Positions 1-12,220 of a stretch of 64,000 nt of DNA are shown in pieces. The DNA is taken from positions 124,001 through 188,000 of the forward strand of contig KV918769.1 of NCBI GenBank assembly GCA_002049455.2, given 5' to 3'. The notes beneath the pieces are model-generated. The model had not been told where the DNA came from and did not search any database. It worked only from the letters and a program-made list of their open reading frames with translations. A program made the translations under genes and the position numbers. The first letter of the stretch is position 1, and each line of letters opens with the position of its first letter. Source of the DNA: Porphyra umbilicalis (taxonomy: Eukaryota > Rhodophyta > Bangiophyceae > Bangiales > Bangiaceae).

Positions 1-219
1 AAATAACTTTTCTAACTGAAAGTGTGAAGGTGGTGAATTGCCCATAATTACTAATCTATTGACCCGGATCAGCGCACGACAGTCCAACAGCAATGTCAGT
101 TTCGGTCGCCCGCGCCGTGTTGTGGCGCCGCGCGTCACCGTCGGCGTCCCGCCTCGCAGCAGCCTTGACCGCCACCAAGTCCTCGCTCGTGGCCACCCCG
201 GCCCACCCGTACCGCCATC

Positions 220-2068
220 ATGCAGGCTCCGGTTGTTGTACTCAGTACGTATTTTTTGGCTTGTCTGCTGGGGCAGAGCCTCTCTTGCTGTTTCTGCGAT
301 TGTGCGGATTGTGCCGGACCCAGTGTGGCAGGTTGCTTGTTGGATCCCACAGACTGCCGAGAGCAGTTCCTGACTTTCATGGTGTCTCGACCTGGCCATG
401 CTTGTGCTTGGTCTTTCTGGTGCTTACTCTTTTGTCCATTGCCCTGCCGCCACAGATACCAATGCAAAGCGGGAGTCTGGCCGGCGGGCCCAGCTCACCA
501 ACATTGCGGCCGGCAAAGCCGTCTCGGATATCATCCGGACCACGCTCGGCCCCCGTGCCATGCTGAAAATGATCCTCGACGCGTCTGGCAGTCTGACGCT
601 GACCAATGACGGCAATGCCATCCTCCGCGAGGTCGACGTGTCCCACCCTGCCGCGAAGAGTATCATCGAGCTGTCCCGCACGCAAGACGAAGAGGTTGGC
701 GATGGCACGACCACCGTCGCGGTCATGGCTGGTGAGCTGCTCTCCGTGGCGGAGCCTTTTCTCAAGGCCAACATGCACCCGACGGTGGTCGTGCGCGCCT
801 ACTTCGCGGCGCTCGACGAAGCGGTGCAGCACGCGGAGAAGATTGCGGTCGCCCTCAACGCCGACGATACGGAGAAGATGGGGGCGATTGTGGCGTCGTG
901 CATCGGCACCAAGTACATGCACCGCCACTCAGACATGCTCGTCCGCATCGCGCTGTCGGCAGTCAAGACCGTGCGGGATGAGGTTGACGGCCGCATTGTC
1001 ATTGACACCAAGACGTACGTCAAGGTGGAGAAGTTGCCGGGTGGTGAGTTGGAGGATTCGCGCGTCCTCGACGGCGTGATGCTCGCCAAGGACGTGACGG
1101 CGGCCAATATGCGGCGGCGAATTGAAAAGCCGCGGGTGCTCCTGGTCGATTGCCCGCTCGAATACCGCAAGGCCGAGTCGGCGACCAACGTGGAGCTGAC
1201 CAAGGATTCGGACTTCCGCGCCCTCCTCGCTGCCGAGGAAGACTACGTGACGCGGATTGTCGGTGACCTGCTCGCCCACAAGCCCGACCTCCTCATCACA
1301 GAAAAGGGGGTGTCCGACCTCGCGCTTCACCTCCTCGCCAAAGCCAACGTGTCGGTCATCCGGCGGGTGCGCAAGACGGATAACAACCGCGTCGCGCGGG
1401 CGGTCGGCGCAACCATCGTGTCGCGAACGTCCGAGATTGTCGATGCGGACGTTGGTACCGGCGCGGGCCTCTTTGAGGTGACCAAAATTGGCGACGACTA
1501 CTTCACCTTCATCACCGGGTGCGACAACCCCCGCGCGTGCACCGTGCTGCTGCGTGGCGGTAGCAAGGACGTGCTCAATGAGGTCGAGCGCAACCTCCAA
1601 GACGCTCTTTGCGTTGCCCGTAATATCCTCCTCCACCCCAAGATGGTGCCGGGCGGGGGCGCCATTGAGATGGCCGTCGCCGCCCACTTGACTGCCAAAT
1701 CCAAAACGCTGACGGACGTGTCCGCGGCGCCCTACCGGGCGGTCGCCTCTGCCCTCGAGGTGGTGCCGCGGACGCTCGCGGAGAACTGCGGCGCCAAGGT
1801 CATCCGCGTCTTGACCGCCCTGCGGGCCAAGCACGCTGGCGGGGGCGGGGAGGATGCTGTGTTTTGGGGCATTGACGGCCGGTCGGGGGTGGTTGTGGAC
1901 ATGCGCACGCTCGGCGTGTGGGAGCCGCTGATCGTCAAGACGCAGACGATGAAGACGGCGGTGGAGGCGGCGGCGATGCTCCTGCGCATTGACGATATCG
2001 TGTCCGGGCTGAGCAAGCCCAAAGGGTCAGGTGACGGCGTCGGTGGGGGGGGCTTTGAAGAGGACTAG
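220..2068 (+). CDS. CCT3: T-complex protein 1 subunit gamma (CCT3), two exons
   Basis: Gamma subunit of the cytosolic chaperonin CCT/TRiC, which folds actin, tubulin and other proteins using ATP. Two exons fit. Exon 1 is 220..244 (MQAPVVVL plus one base). Exon 2 is 456..2068. The intron has a GTACGT donor at 245 and a CACAG acceptor ending at 455. The spliced start MQAPVVVLNTNAKRESGRR parallels the VLVLSQNTKRESGRK start of animal CCT3, which decides the start codon. The product is 545 aa, the usual family size. Visible motifs are DIIRTTLGPRAMLKM, TNDGNAILRE, the phosphate-binding GDGTTTV, VPGGGAIEMAVA, LRAKH and RIDDIVSG. An out-of-frame ATG at 93 lies upstream and could be a short upstream reading frame. 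Identity is secure; the first exon is inferred from homology plus splice signals. Confidence 0.96.
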
Positions 2069-2490
2069 CGCGTCGTGTGGGGCGGGGAGGAGAAGGAAGA
2101 TGCACATGCGCGACGCAACCAACCCAAAACAGAACGGAGTCACGGAAGCGTTTTTTTCCGCTGCAAGTCGTGTTTCCAGGCCGCCTCTACATCCACTCTT
2201 CAACACGACAGCCGCATGCGGGTTGCCAGTACCGCGGCGGTGCTGCCCCAGCTCCCTGCCGCGAGAGTGGGTTTCGGAGAGGATTCGGAGCGCACCGGCG
2301 GCTGGGAGGACGGCTCTGTCACCATGCCCCCGCCCATCGCCGCGCAAAGACGAGTACAGTAAAGCCCGCTGGTGTGCCGCAGCGCTTTGCCATCACACCC
2401 CCGCCGGGCCGCCTGGCGATGGACCAACCCTACGATCCCGCTCCCCGACTCACATTGGCCAGTCGGGCGCGCGCCACCAAAACGTCCCCC
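2069..2490. other. Tail-to-tail spacer between CCT3 and chlD
   Basis: This 422-bp spacer holds the 3' ends of two convergent genes. Reading frames crossing it are extensions of the flanking genes and show no known motif. No AATAAA-type polyadenylation signal stands out. Confidence 0.6.
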
Positions 2491-4634
2491 CTACATTGCT
2501 CTCATGGCCGCAATCGCCCCCCCCGCCACGTCCGCCACCGCCGCCTCGGTCGCCTTTGGCAGGTAGTGGTACGTGCCGCCCGCGGCAGCGGCCACCTCCT
2601 TGGCAAAGCCCGTCGACACAAACTTATTCTCCGTGTCGACGCAAAGCAGCTCAAAGCCCTGGATGGCGCGCATCTGCTTGGCGAGCGCAATGACCTCGTC
2701 CTTGAGGTCCTGCTTGCTCATCTTGTCCGCTTCGTCCCCCTCAATGATCATGCCGCCGCCGCCGCCGGCGGCCTTGGCCAGCTCCACATTGGCCCGCCCG
2801 TCTGTGATGCAGACGACCATGACCTTGCCAACGTCCCCAGACTTGACCGCGTTGAGGCCCGTCCGCACCGCCAGGGAGAGGCCGTGGGCGAGCGGCGAGC
2901 CGCCGCCACAAGGCATCGTCTCGAGCCGCCGCTTGGCCATGGCGATACTCTTGGTGGGCGGCAGCAGCACGTCCGCCTTGTCGCCCTGGAAGGGAATGAG
3001 GCAAATCTTGTCCCGCGTCTGGTACGCCTCGGTCAACAGGCGGATGGCGGCGCCCTTGGCCGCGTTCATCCGGTTGAGGGCCATACTCCCCGACGCGTCG
3101 ACGAGAAAGATGATGAGGGCACCGGCCTTGCGGGCGAGCCGCTTGACCCGCATGTCCCCTTGCTCGACAAACACCTTGCGGGTAGAGCCGGGCGGCGCGC
3201 GCTCGCGGCGGGCCTTTTGGTACGGCGCCGCCGACCGGAGGGTGGCGTCGACGGCCAGCCGCTGCGTGCCACCGCGGGGGAGCATCGCCTTGATGTACCG
3301 CCCGCGGTCTTGGGAGAAGACCAGGCCCCGCCCGCCGGCGGCGCCCGCCGACTGGGACTTGCTAAACGCGAGGAGGTCCGGGTCGAGGATGACACCCTCC
3401 GGGTCAAACATGAACTCTTCTGGGATCTGCGGGGCCTCTTCTGGCTCCTCGGGCTCATCCTCCTCCGCATCGTCCTCCTCCTCGTCTTCCGGATCCTCCT
3501 CATCCTCCTCGTCCTCATCGTCGTCCTGCTGCTGTTGTGGCGGCGGCGGCGGCGGGGGTTGTTGCTGGTCCGGCTGGTCGGGGTCATTCGGCCGCACCAT
3601 GGAGCGGGGGAGGATGGCCAGCTGGACGGCGAGCTTCAAGTCCGCCGCGGACACCGCGTCGCGCGCTTCCAACGCCGCCGACGCGCGGGCCAGCTCCGCC
3701 GCAAACAGCTCCGCGCGGTGCCCCTGCACCTGCGCCCGCACCGCCTCGGTGGCGAGGTACTTGAGCTGCTCCTGCGTCAGGCGGACGTCCGTCAGGTACT
3801 CGCGCGCGAGCACAATGTTGGTCGACATTTCAGACGTTGCGTCGGCCACCGACGACACAAACGTTTCCGGGTCGTCCGAGTAGGACGTTGCCGCGCCGAC
3901 CGCCTCGAGCCGCTGCTCCATCGACAGCGGCGCCGCGTCGACAGACAGGTTGACGGCCATCCGATCGAGGAGGTGCAGCCGCATGTCCCCCTCCTCGGGG
4001 TTGTACGTGGCAATGACCAACGGTACGCACGGGTGGTTAAAGGAGATGCCCTCCCGCTCGATGCGGACGACCCCCCCCGAGATGACCTCGAGGAGCACGT
4101 TGGCGAGGCCGTCATCCAACAAGTTGATTTCGTCAATGTACAGCACCCCCCGGTGGGCGCGCGCGAGCAGCCCCGGCTGGAAGACGGTTGCGCCCTCCTT
4201 GACAGACGCCTCCACGTCGACCGACCCAATGAGCCGGTCCTCCGTCACGTTGAGGGGCACCTGCACAAAGGGGGTGGGGATCACCTCCCGCTCGACGCCG
4301 TCCGACCCCTCCTCCGCGCCCGGCGCCAGGGGTGGGGGCTCAATGTTGTACGGGGAGCCCGCAACAACCTCAATTGGGGGCAGCAACGCGTGCAACGCCC
4401 GCGCCATGATGCTCTTGGCCGTCCCGCGGCGGCCCGACAGGCACACCCCGCCGATGCGGGGGTTGACCGCGCACAAGAGGAGGGCGAGCTTCACCGCATC
4501 CTGCCCGACAATGCCCGCGAGGGGGTACGCCCGCGACGCATCCTGCTCCGCCACCGACGAGCGGGCGGCGGCGGCGGCGGCGGCGGCGGCGGCCGCCGCC
4601 TCTGCCGCCGCCACCTCCTCGTCCGCGGCAGCGA

Positions 4635-4665
<31 letters not shown>

Positions 4666-4932
4666 GGCAGAGGCGGCGGCGGACGCAGCGTCAGCGCTCC
4701 GCCGCTCGGCAGACGTGACCATGGCGACGGCGGGGGCGCGGGCGGGCGCCCGCCGCCGCAGGGGGCGGCCGGCGGGCGTCAGCGGGGACCCGCCGGCGGC
4801 GGCGGCGGCGGCGGCGCCCGCCGCCGCGCGGGCGCCGACCGTGGAAAGCCGCAGGGGGGCGCCGAGCAAGGAGCTCCGCGGCGGCGCGCCATGGGGCACG
4901 AGCGGCGCAAAGGCGGGCGCCGCCGGGGCCAT
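2491..4932 (-). CDS. chlD: Magnesium-chelatase subunit D, plastid-targeted
   Basis: Regulatory AAA+ subunit of magnesium chelatase, which with ChlI and ChlH inserts Mg2+ into protoporphyrin IX, the first committed step of chlorophyll synthesis in the plastid. It is an intact single-exon frame of 813 aa from an ATG at 4932. Residues 1 to about 75 are Ala/Arg/Pro-rich like a transit peptide, followed by a poly-Ala stretch to about 125. The AAA+ domain runs about 135-440, with a P-loop position reading SGRRGTAKS (about 166-174) and a Walker B-like [13 protein letters not shown] (about 262-274). A poly-Pro/Gln and acidic linker follows (about 450-520). The C-terminal von Willebrand A domain carries the MIDAS start FLVDASGSM and a later [14 protein letters not shown]. 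This domain order is diagnostic of ChlD. It is read away from chorismate synthase across a shared 762-bp region. No frame break is seen. Confidence 0.96.
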
Positions 4933-5694
4933 GGCGGCGGCGGGGGGGGGCCCGTCGGGGCCGTCGGCGCGGGGCCGCCGCGACGGGCAGCGTTGGTCGA
5001 CGTCGGCGCCGCCGAGGCCGGAAACGGAAAAAAAGGAAAGGGAAAGAGTCGAGGGAGGCGCTGTTGGCGGGCGTCGCCTCTTGGGCCGTCAGGGGGGCGC
5101 GACGGCGGGGGCCCAGGCGGGAACGCTCGGCGGCGGGTGGCAAGGCGACGGACGGTGGCGGCGCGGCGGGCGCGTCGGCGCGGAGATCAAGCGGGCACCA
5201 CGTGCGCTCCCAAACAATGGTGTGCCACACACTTAACAAACGTACACAAGTTTTCTCAGAATTGCGTGGACCATCAGGCACGTCTGATAATTGGCCTCTA
5301 TGGACAGACACTCAGAGCTGCTGAATATTATGTCCTATGTATATCTTTCAGCATGTGTGTTCTTCAATCCCAAAAGCGGCGGTCTGTTTCGCGTGGCCAT
5401 TATGGACCCTGGATCATATCACAATTGGAGGCTGGTCTGCGTCTGCCTTGCAGCCGAAACCCCCCAGCTCAGGTCGAAACCGCCGACGGAGACTTCTGCG
5501 TGTGCCTGGGGACAGGATAGGATACCACTGCAGCTCCGTTGATGCCGGTCTTGGCCACCCCGCCGAGTCGTCGCTCTCATCAACGACTCGCCCCGACGGT
5601 GCTGTTCGAGCCGCCTCCCGAGGCCACTGCCGCCGTCAGTGTGCCCGCACCGCCCCGTCTTTTGGGTTTCCCCCAGGCGGCGCTTCCACCGGCC
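4933..5694. promoter_or_regulatory. Shared head-to-head upstream region of chlD and chorismate synthase
   Basis: This is the 762-bp interval between the divergent start codons. The chlD-proximal half is very GC-rich. The stretch 5215-5500 is clearly more AT-rich and is the best place for a bidirectional core promoter. No TATA box or known operator can be named from sequence alone. Both genes act in plastid biosynthesis (chlorophyll, aromatic amino acids), so shared control is plausible but unproven. Confidence 0.4.
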
Positions 5695-7229
5695 ATGGCG
5701 CCGGTCTGTCTGCCGGCCGGCGCCGTCGCCGCCTTTGCCGCCGCGCCGCCCGCGGCGGCGGCCGCGGGCCGCCCGTCGGCGGCCGCCGCCGTCACCCGCG
5801 GCTCCCTGCGCGCGGCTGCATCCGCGGCCGCGGCCGCCCCCCGCCGGCAACTGGGCGGGGGTGGCAGCGGCGTCGGCCCCCCCCCCCCCCCCCCCCCCCC
5901 GGGGCGCGCCCCCCCCCCCCCCCCCCGACGGCGCCGCCCACGGCGGGCATGGGCAACACCTTTGGCCGCCTCTTCCGCATCTCCACGTGGGGCGAATCCC
6001 ACGGCGGGGGCGTGGGGGTGACCATTGACGGGGTCCCCCCCCACCTCCCCCTCGCCGTGGAGGACATCCAAGCGGAGCTCGCCCGCCGCCGCCCCGGCCA
6101 ATCCCGCATCGTGACGCCGCGCAACGAGGCGGACGCGGCGGAAATCCTGTCGGGCGTCGTCGACGGCCTCACCGTCGGCACCCCCGTGGCGGTGCTCGTG
6201 CGGAACAAGGACCACCGGTCGGGGGATTACGACACCAACGCGGTTGCGTACCGGCCGAGCCACGCCGACGCCACGTACGATGCCAAGTATGGGACGCGGG
6301 CGGTCGCCGGGGGGGGGCGCTCCTCTGCCCGCGAAACGATTGGGCGGGTGGCGGGGGGGGCGGTGGCCAAGAAAATGCTGGCCGCCTATGCGGGCGTGGA
6401 GATTGTCGGCTACGTGCAGCGGGTGCTCGACGTGGAGCTCACGGACGTGGACCACGCGACCGTCGCCGAGGCGGACGTGGAAGCCAACATGATCCGCTGC
6501 CCGCACCCGCCGACGGCGGAGCGGATGATTGACCTCGTCGACGGCATCCGGCGGACGGGCAACAGCGTCGGCGGCGTCGTGGAAGTCGTTGCCCGCAACG
6601 TGCCGGCGGGCCTCGGCTCGCCCGTCTTTGACAAACTCGAAGCGGACCTCGCCAAGGCGTGCATGTCCCTCCCCGCGTCCAAGGGGTTTGAGGTCGGCTC
6701 GGGCTTTGACGGCACGCGCCTCACCGGCTTTGACCACAATGACCCCTTCCGCCTCGACGCCGACGGCCGCACGCGCGCAGCGTCCAACCGGTCGGGGGGC
6801 ATCCAGGGGGGGATTGCCAATGGGGAAACCATCGTCCTGCGCGTCGCCTTTAAGCCGACCTCAACGATCGGGCGGGTGCAGCAGACGGTCACGCGGGGGG
6901 GGGTCGAGACGGAGCTCCGCGGCAAGGGCCGCCACGACCCCTGCGTGCTGCCCCGCGCGGTGCCGATGGTGGAAGCCATGGTCGCCCTCGTCCTCGCCGA
7001 CGCGCTCATGGCGCAGGTGGCGCAGTGTGAGCTGCTGCCCCGCCCCCCGGGGGGGGTCGGCGCCCCCAACCCGCTCGGCCCGGCGGCGGTGGCGGGGTCG
7101 GTGCTCGCCGCCAAGCAGGCGGCGCTGCGCGCGGCGGCGGCGGCGGCGGCGGCGGCGCAAGCGGCGGCGGCGGGGGGGGGGGGGGAGGGGGCGGCGGCGG
7201 CGGCGGCCGAGCCAGAGCCGGCCTTGTAG
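5695..7229 (+). CDS. CS: Chorismate synthase with plastid transit peptide; frame slips at two C-runs
   Basis: Last enzyme of the shikimate pathway: it converts 5-enolpyruvylshikimate-3-phosphate to chorismate with reduced FMN, in the plastid. The catalytic part starts at [20 protein letters not shown] (ATG at 5949) and runs unbroken to 7229. Signature stretches seen are [37 protein letters not shown] and [18 protein letters not shown]. The tail after about residue 360 is Ala/Gly-rich and ends AEPEPAL. The likely start is the ATG at 5695 ([19 protein letters not shown]), which reads as a transit peptide but lies in another frame. Two C-runs at 5877-5900 and 5909-5926 separate the frames, so a wrong homopolymer length is the simplest explanation. 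The conservative start is 5949. UTP21 follows tail to tail. Confidence 0.93.
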
Positions 7230-7693
7230 GCGACGCGGGCAGGTGATGACCTGCGGGGGTGCCGACCTGTTGGTTGGCACTGGAGCTGCGGCGGTGGGTG
7301 GGGGTGGGCGGCTCGGGCGGAATGCCGGTCGGGGTGCTGACGCGAGTGGCGCGCGGCGCGCGCTCGCTCTCTAGAGCCACTAAAAAGACAAGAACAAAGC
7401 GGGGAGCACAACCGATTCTGCGACCAGCAGCGTTGGCACACACGTCCGAGGGAGTAGACCCGCCGCGACGGTGTGAATGGTGGACCTGCCAACAGCGGCG
7501 CCGCAGCTGTCTGTGATGCCGCGCGCGCACACAACGCCCGTCACCCCCCCCGCGCTGGCCACGCGCGCGGCACAGCAACCCACCGGTCGCACGACAGCAC
7601 ACGCCGCCCCGGCACGCGCGCACGCGGGCCGCGCGCCCCGTGCGCCGTGCCAATGCCGCGGCGGCGCCATCCCCCCCCCCCCCCCCCCCCCCC
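7230..7693. other. Tail-to-tail spacer between chorismate synthase and UTP21
   Basis: This 464-bp spacer has no supportable gene. It ends in a C-run (7675-7693) directly beside the UTP21 stop codon. All six frames are partly open here because of the base composition. Confidence 0.55.
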
Positions 7694-8488
7694 TCACACC
7701 TGCTGCCCGCTAAAGTACCCCCCCAGCGTCAACACCGCCCCAAACAGCCCCCGCACGCGGTCCCAGCCCGCCGCGTGGGCGGCGGCGAGCGCGTCGAGGG
7801 CCCCCCCCCCCCCGGATCCCGCGCGAGCGCCCGCCCGTGGGCGCCCAAAAACAGCCCCACGTGCGCGGCGGTGAGCTCCCAGTCGGCCCCCCGGCGGAGG
7901 CGGGCGGCGAAAAAGGCGGCGGCGGAGGCGCGGGCGGGGGCGCCCTCCAGGCCCCGCACCTCCCCGTCGACCGCCGACGGGCCGGCGGTGCGGAGGAGGG
8001 CGGCCGCCCCGTCGGGGCGGCCGGCGAGGAGCAGGCGCCCAAACTCAGAGTTGGCCTCCATCCACAAGGGCGCGGAAACCGCGGCGCCGCCGCCGCCGCC
8101 GCCGTCGCCGTCGCCATTGCCGACGCCGACGGCGGCGCCGCTGCTGCCGCCGCCGCCGGGCTTGACCACCCGCGCGCTCGGCCGGTGCGGCGGCCGGGCC
8201 GACGCGGTGCCGCCGTCGGCGTCGCCGCCGCCGCCGGCGTCGCCGCCGCCGTCGGCGTCGCCACCCCCGTCTGGGGCGTCGGCGGAAAAGTCAAAGGCGG
8301 CCGCCACGCCCGGGCGCGTCGGGAGGAAAAAGGGGGCGGCGGGGGGTTTTTTCAGCGGCGCCGCCGGCGCGTTGCGCCGCTTGATCGCCGCCAAATTGGC
8401 GAGCGTCGTCCACTGCGCGGGGGCGGCGGTGGAGAGCGTCACGAGGCCAGCGCGCAGGGGCGCGGTCGTCAACCCCGCCGCGCCGCCC

Positions 8489-8522
<34 letters not shown>

Positions 8523-9556
8523 TGCCGTCGGTGGCGTCCCCATCGTCATCAGTGTCCGAGGCGCCGCTGCCGCCGCCGCTGCGGTCGTCGTCGGCCGCCG
8601 ACGGACCCGCGTCGACTTCGCCCCCCACGACGAGCGTGTAGGCGTCGTCGTCGCGCTCGCTCACCGCCCCGTCGCCGCCATCGTCGTCCGTGTCCGCCGA
8701 GGCGGCGCCGTCGGTTGCCGCGCCGTCGGTGGTGCCCCCCCCCTCCCCCCCCCCCCCCCCCCCCCCCCGCCGTCCCCCGCGTCGCCGCCCGCCGCCGCGC
8801 GCGCCGCCGCCGCGCGGCTGCCACCGCCCGCGCGCGGCGCGCGCGCACGACGCTCCCCACACAATCGGCGGGCGTGAAGCGCCCGCGGTCGACCCACAGG
8901 CGGACGGCGACCCCCCCCCCCCCACGGTTGCGAGCCACCGCCCGTCGGGGGCGACGGCGACAGAGGCGAGCCCCCCCCCCTCCCCCCCCCCCCCCCCCCC
9001 ACCCCCCCCCGGGACGGCAAGCACGTCGACGAGCCGCCCCGAGCGCACGTCCCACGACCGCAGCCGCCCGTCGGCGGCGGTCGTCACCAGCCGCCGCCCC
9101 CCCGCCGCCCACGCCACGTCCGTGAGGGGCGGCGGGGGGCGGGTGCGCGACGGCGCCAGCCGCCGCGCCACCGCCCGCGTCGCCGCGTCCACCACATACA
9201 CAACCCCGTCGGCGGCGGCGGCGGCGAGGAGGTCCGTCGCGCCCGCCCACGCGAGGCGGAGGACCCCCGCGGGGAGCGTCACGGTCGCCGCCGCGGCGCG
9301 GGCGGCGGCGGCCGCCGCCTCCTTGGACGCCCCACCGCCGGCGGCGGCGGCGGCCGCCGCTTCCGCCTCGTCTGCTTCCGCCTCCCCGTCGGCGGGGGCG
9401 TCGACGGAGCGGGACGCCGGCGGCGCCGGCCGCCGCGTGCGCACCGACCAAAAGATGAGGCGCGCGTCGGCGCCCCCCCCCGACACGGCCGTGTCGCCAA
9501 GCGCATTGACGGCGAGCGCGCCGACGCGGCCGCGGTGGGCGGGCGCCGCCGCGCGC

Positions 9557-9591
<35 letters not shown>

Positions 9592-11623
9592 ACGCCCCGG
9601 CGGCGGCGGCGTCACAGACGTGAGCAGCGACGGCGGCGGGGGGGCGGTTGGGAGGAGCCGCGGGCGGGGGGTGGGCGCCGCGGCGGGGGCGCCGCGGGGC
9701 GCCGCGCGCCCGCGGGGCACCCCCTCGAAGGCGCCCGCGTGGCGCCCCGACTGCAGGTGGTACCCGTGCACGTGGCCCGACGCGGCGCCGACGAGCGCCA
9801 ACCCCCCGTCGGGCGCAATCGCAACGGCGGTGGCGGGCCCGACGGCGCGGCCGCCGGCGGCGGCCGGCGGCACGAGCGCCCCCGTCGACGCGCCCGCCGC
9901 GAGGGACCACGTGATCGCCTCGCGGCGGCCCGCGTGGGCGCTCACCGCCGACGCCCACCGCGGCGCGCCGACGCGCGCCGTGCACGCGGCCGCGTCAATG
10001 ACGGGGGGTAGGGCCCCACCGCCGGCGCCGGCGCCCCCCCCGCCCCCCCCCCCCCCGCCGAGTCGCCGTCCCCGTCGGGCGCCGGCGGCGCCACCACCGC
10101 CGCCGGCGTGGGCGCCCCCACCTGCACCCCCGCCTCGAGGCGCCGCCGCTTGACCGCCCGCGACGCGGTGCGCCCCCCCCCGTGAGGCCCGGCGCAACGG
10201 CCATCACCCGGTTGGCCGCGTCGCGCACGACCGACACGAGGCGGAGGGCGCCGTCCCCCCCCCCACCAACAACGTCCGCCCGTCTTCCTCGCCGAGGAAG
10301 CGCACCCACACGGGCGGCGCCGCGGCGCCGGCGCGGGAGCGCAGCAGCCGCGGCACCGCCGCGGCCGCCGCCGTGGCCGCCGCGCTGCCGACAGCGGCGG
10401 CGGCGGCGGCGGCGGGCACGACCGCCGACGGCGGCGGCGGCGCATCGTCGGCCACGTGCACCTTGACCGCATTGTCCGCGGCGCCGACGGTGACGGCGGT
10501 GGCTTCCCCGGGCAGGGCCACGGCGACGGCGACGCCGCCGGGGTGGACCCCCCGCAGCACCGCCGCGAGGCTGTGCGTCGGCAGGTGCCACACGGCGAGG
10601 GAGCCGTCGGCCGACGCGGAGAGGAGGGTGTCCATCCCGTCGGTGCGGAAGGAGAGGGCGGTAATGGGCGGGCCGCCGCCGTCGCCGCCGCCGCCGCCAC
10701 CGCCGTCGGCCGACGCGGTCGCCGTGCCGACGCCGCCGCCGCCGTCGCCGCCGCTGCCGGCGGCGGCCGGGAAGCGGCAGCCGTGCCGAAAGACGGTGAT
10801 CACCGCGTCCGTGCGCACATTGACGAGGGCGACGACGCCCGTCGAGGTGCCGACGGCGACCACGTCGAGCACCGCCGCCGGCGCGAGCGCCGTGATGCGC
10901 GCGCCCGCCACGCCCGCGACGGGGGCCAAGCAGGTAAACGCGTGCACGAGGCGCCCCGTGCGCACATTGACGAGGCCGAGGCGCCCGTCGCCCCCCCCAA
11001 CGAGGAGCTTGTTGAGGTACGTCGGCGGGTGCGCGAGGGCGGTTGGGGCCCACCCCGCCGGCAGCCGCACGTCGGAAACGACGGTGCCGGCGGGGGACGC
11101 CCAGAGGAGGAGGCGCCCCTCGGCCGCCGCCGCCGACGCGAGGAGCGCCCCGCCGAGCGGCAGCAGCGCCGTGACGGGGGCGGTGTGGCGCGCCCACAGC
11201 CCCGCGGGGCGGAGGCGGCGGAGGAGGCCGATGCGCGCGCCGGTGGCCACGTAGGTGAGGTCCCCGGCGGCGGCGAGGAGCGTCGCTCGCACGGGGGGGG
11301 GGGGGGGGGGGGGGGGGGGACCCCGCCGCCGCCGTGCCGCCCGCCCCCGCGGGCGGCGACGCGTCGGCCGCGTCGCCACCGTGGCCCCCCGAAGCGGGTG
11401 GTGGGGACGACGCGGGCGGGGGCGGCGGCCCCCACTCGGCGGGGAAGTAGGGGGAGGCGCCCTTGAGGGCCAGCCGCTCCACGTCGTACAGGTGGACGGC
11501 GCGCCCGCCGTCGACGGCGGCGGTGACAAAGGAAGCAGAGCCCTGCTGATGGACGGTAGCGACGCCACCGTCGGCGACGAGGCCGAGGGAGCGGTACGCC
11601 GCGTAGAGGCCGGGCTTGCCCAT
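7694..11623 (-). CDS. UTP21: UTP21/WDR36-like small-subunit processome WD40 protein, several frame slips at C/G runs
   Basis: WD40 scaffold of the U3 small-subunit processome, needed for 18S rRNA maturation in the nucleolus. The start is the ATG at 11623 (MGKPGLYAAYRSLGLVADG, matching the FRALGLV start of human WDR36). Further matches in order are THPPTYLNKLLVG-type repeat text (PPTYLNKLLVGGGDGRLGLV), PPITALSFRTDGMDTLLSAS, SRAVKRRRLEAGVQ, a second propeller, then the Utp21 C-terminal domain with WTTLANLAAIKRRNAPAAPL and APFFLPTRPG. The true C-terminus is ALDALAAAHAAGWDRVRGLF to the stop at 7694. The reading changes frame at about 11293-11319, 10255-10264, 10173-10181, 10033-10056, 8911-8923, 8735-8768 and 7801-7813, each a run of at least eight C or G. 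Coding potential resumes each time, so this is an assembly problem rather than a dead gene. Ala/Gly linkers swell the protein. Confidence 0.88.
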
Positions 11624-12220
11624 GGTCGGGCGCCGGGGGGGGGGGGGGGTGGGGGGCCGGGACGCGGGAGTGGTGGAGAGGGGAGCGGGGCAGGCGCCCC
11701 GTGTGCTGGGCGCTGGGAGGAAAATGAAGAGGAAGCGGAATCAGTGGCTCTAGTGCCACCAGTGTTGGGGGAGGGGAGAAGAGGCAAGACAGGCGCCGCC
11801 GCCGGTCGGGTAGGCGCGCAGGGCAGCAGACACGGCGGCAAAGGCGGCCGCGCACCGAGCGCCTTGGCGGGGGCGACGCCGACCGACGGGGGTGCGCCGA
11901 CGGCGGGCCCCTTGATCCAAGTCCCGCAATCCGCTCGGCCAATCCCGTCGCCCCCCGACACGTACTTGTCAAAGCGCCGAAAAGCGTGTCCTAAGTAAGT
12001 TGGGCTGGCGCCGCGCCTGCACCCGAGAACGGTGGGCGGCGGGGCTGGACGTCGGCTTGCGCCGGTCGGCCCCCCATTGTCCCTGCCGCCGTCGCCGTTG
12101 TCCGCGCGTGCTCCGCCAAACGGTTGCTGCTGCTGCTGTCCGTCGGGCGGCAGTTGCTGCACCACATCTTCTGGACGCGGACGTTGCTTGTCGCGCCGTC
12201 GGCGGTCGCCGGCGCCCGTC
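11624..12220. promoter_or_regulatory. Head-to-head upstream region of UTP21 and NCBP2
   Basis: 597 bp between the divergent start codons of a ribosome-biogenesis gene and a cap-binding gene. A G-run (11637-11650) lies beside the UTP21 start. No named promoter element can be assigned. Confidence 0.35.

Noticed and set aside
38-609. Short overlapping frames at the left edge
   Set aside because: They are the CCT3 5' region, exon 1 and intron 1 read in other frames, mostly from non-ATG starts.
2077-5520. Plus-strand open frame of more than 1,100 codons over chlD
   Set aside because: It is the antisense shadow of chlD in GC-rich DNA. The minus strand gives an intact, conserved ChlD.
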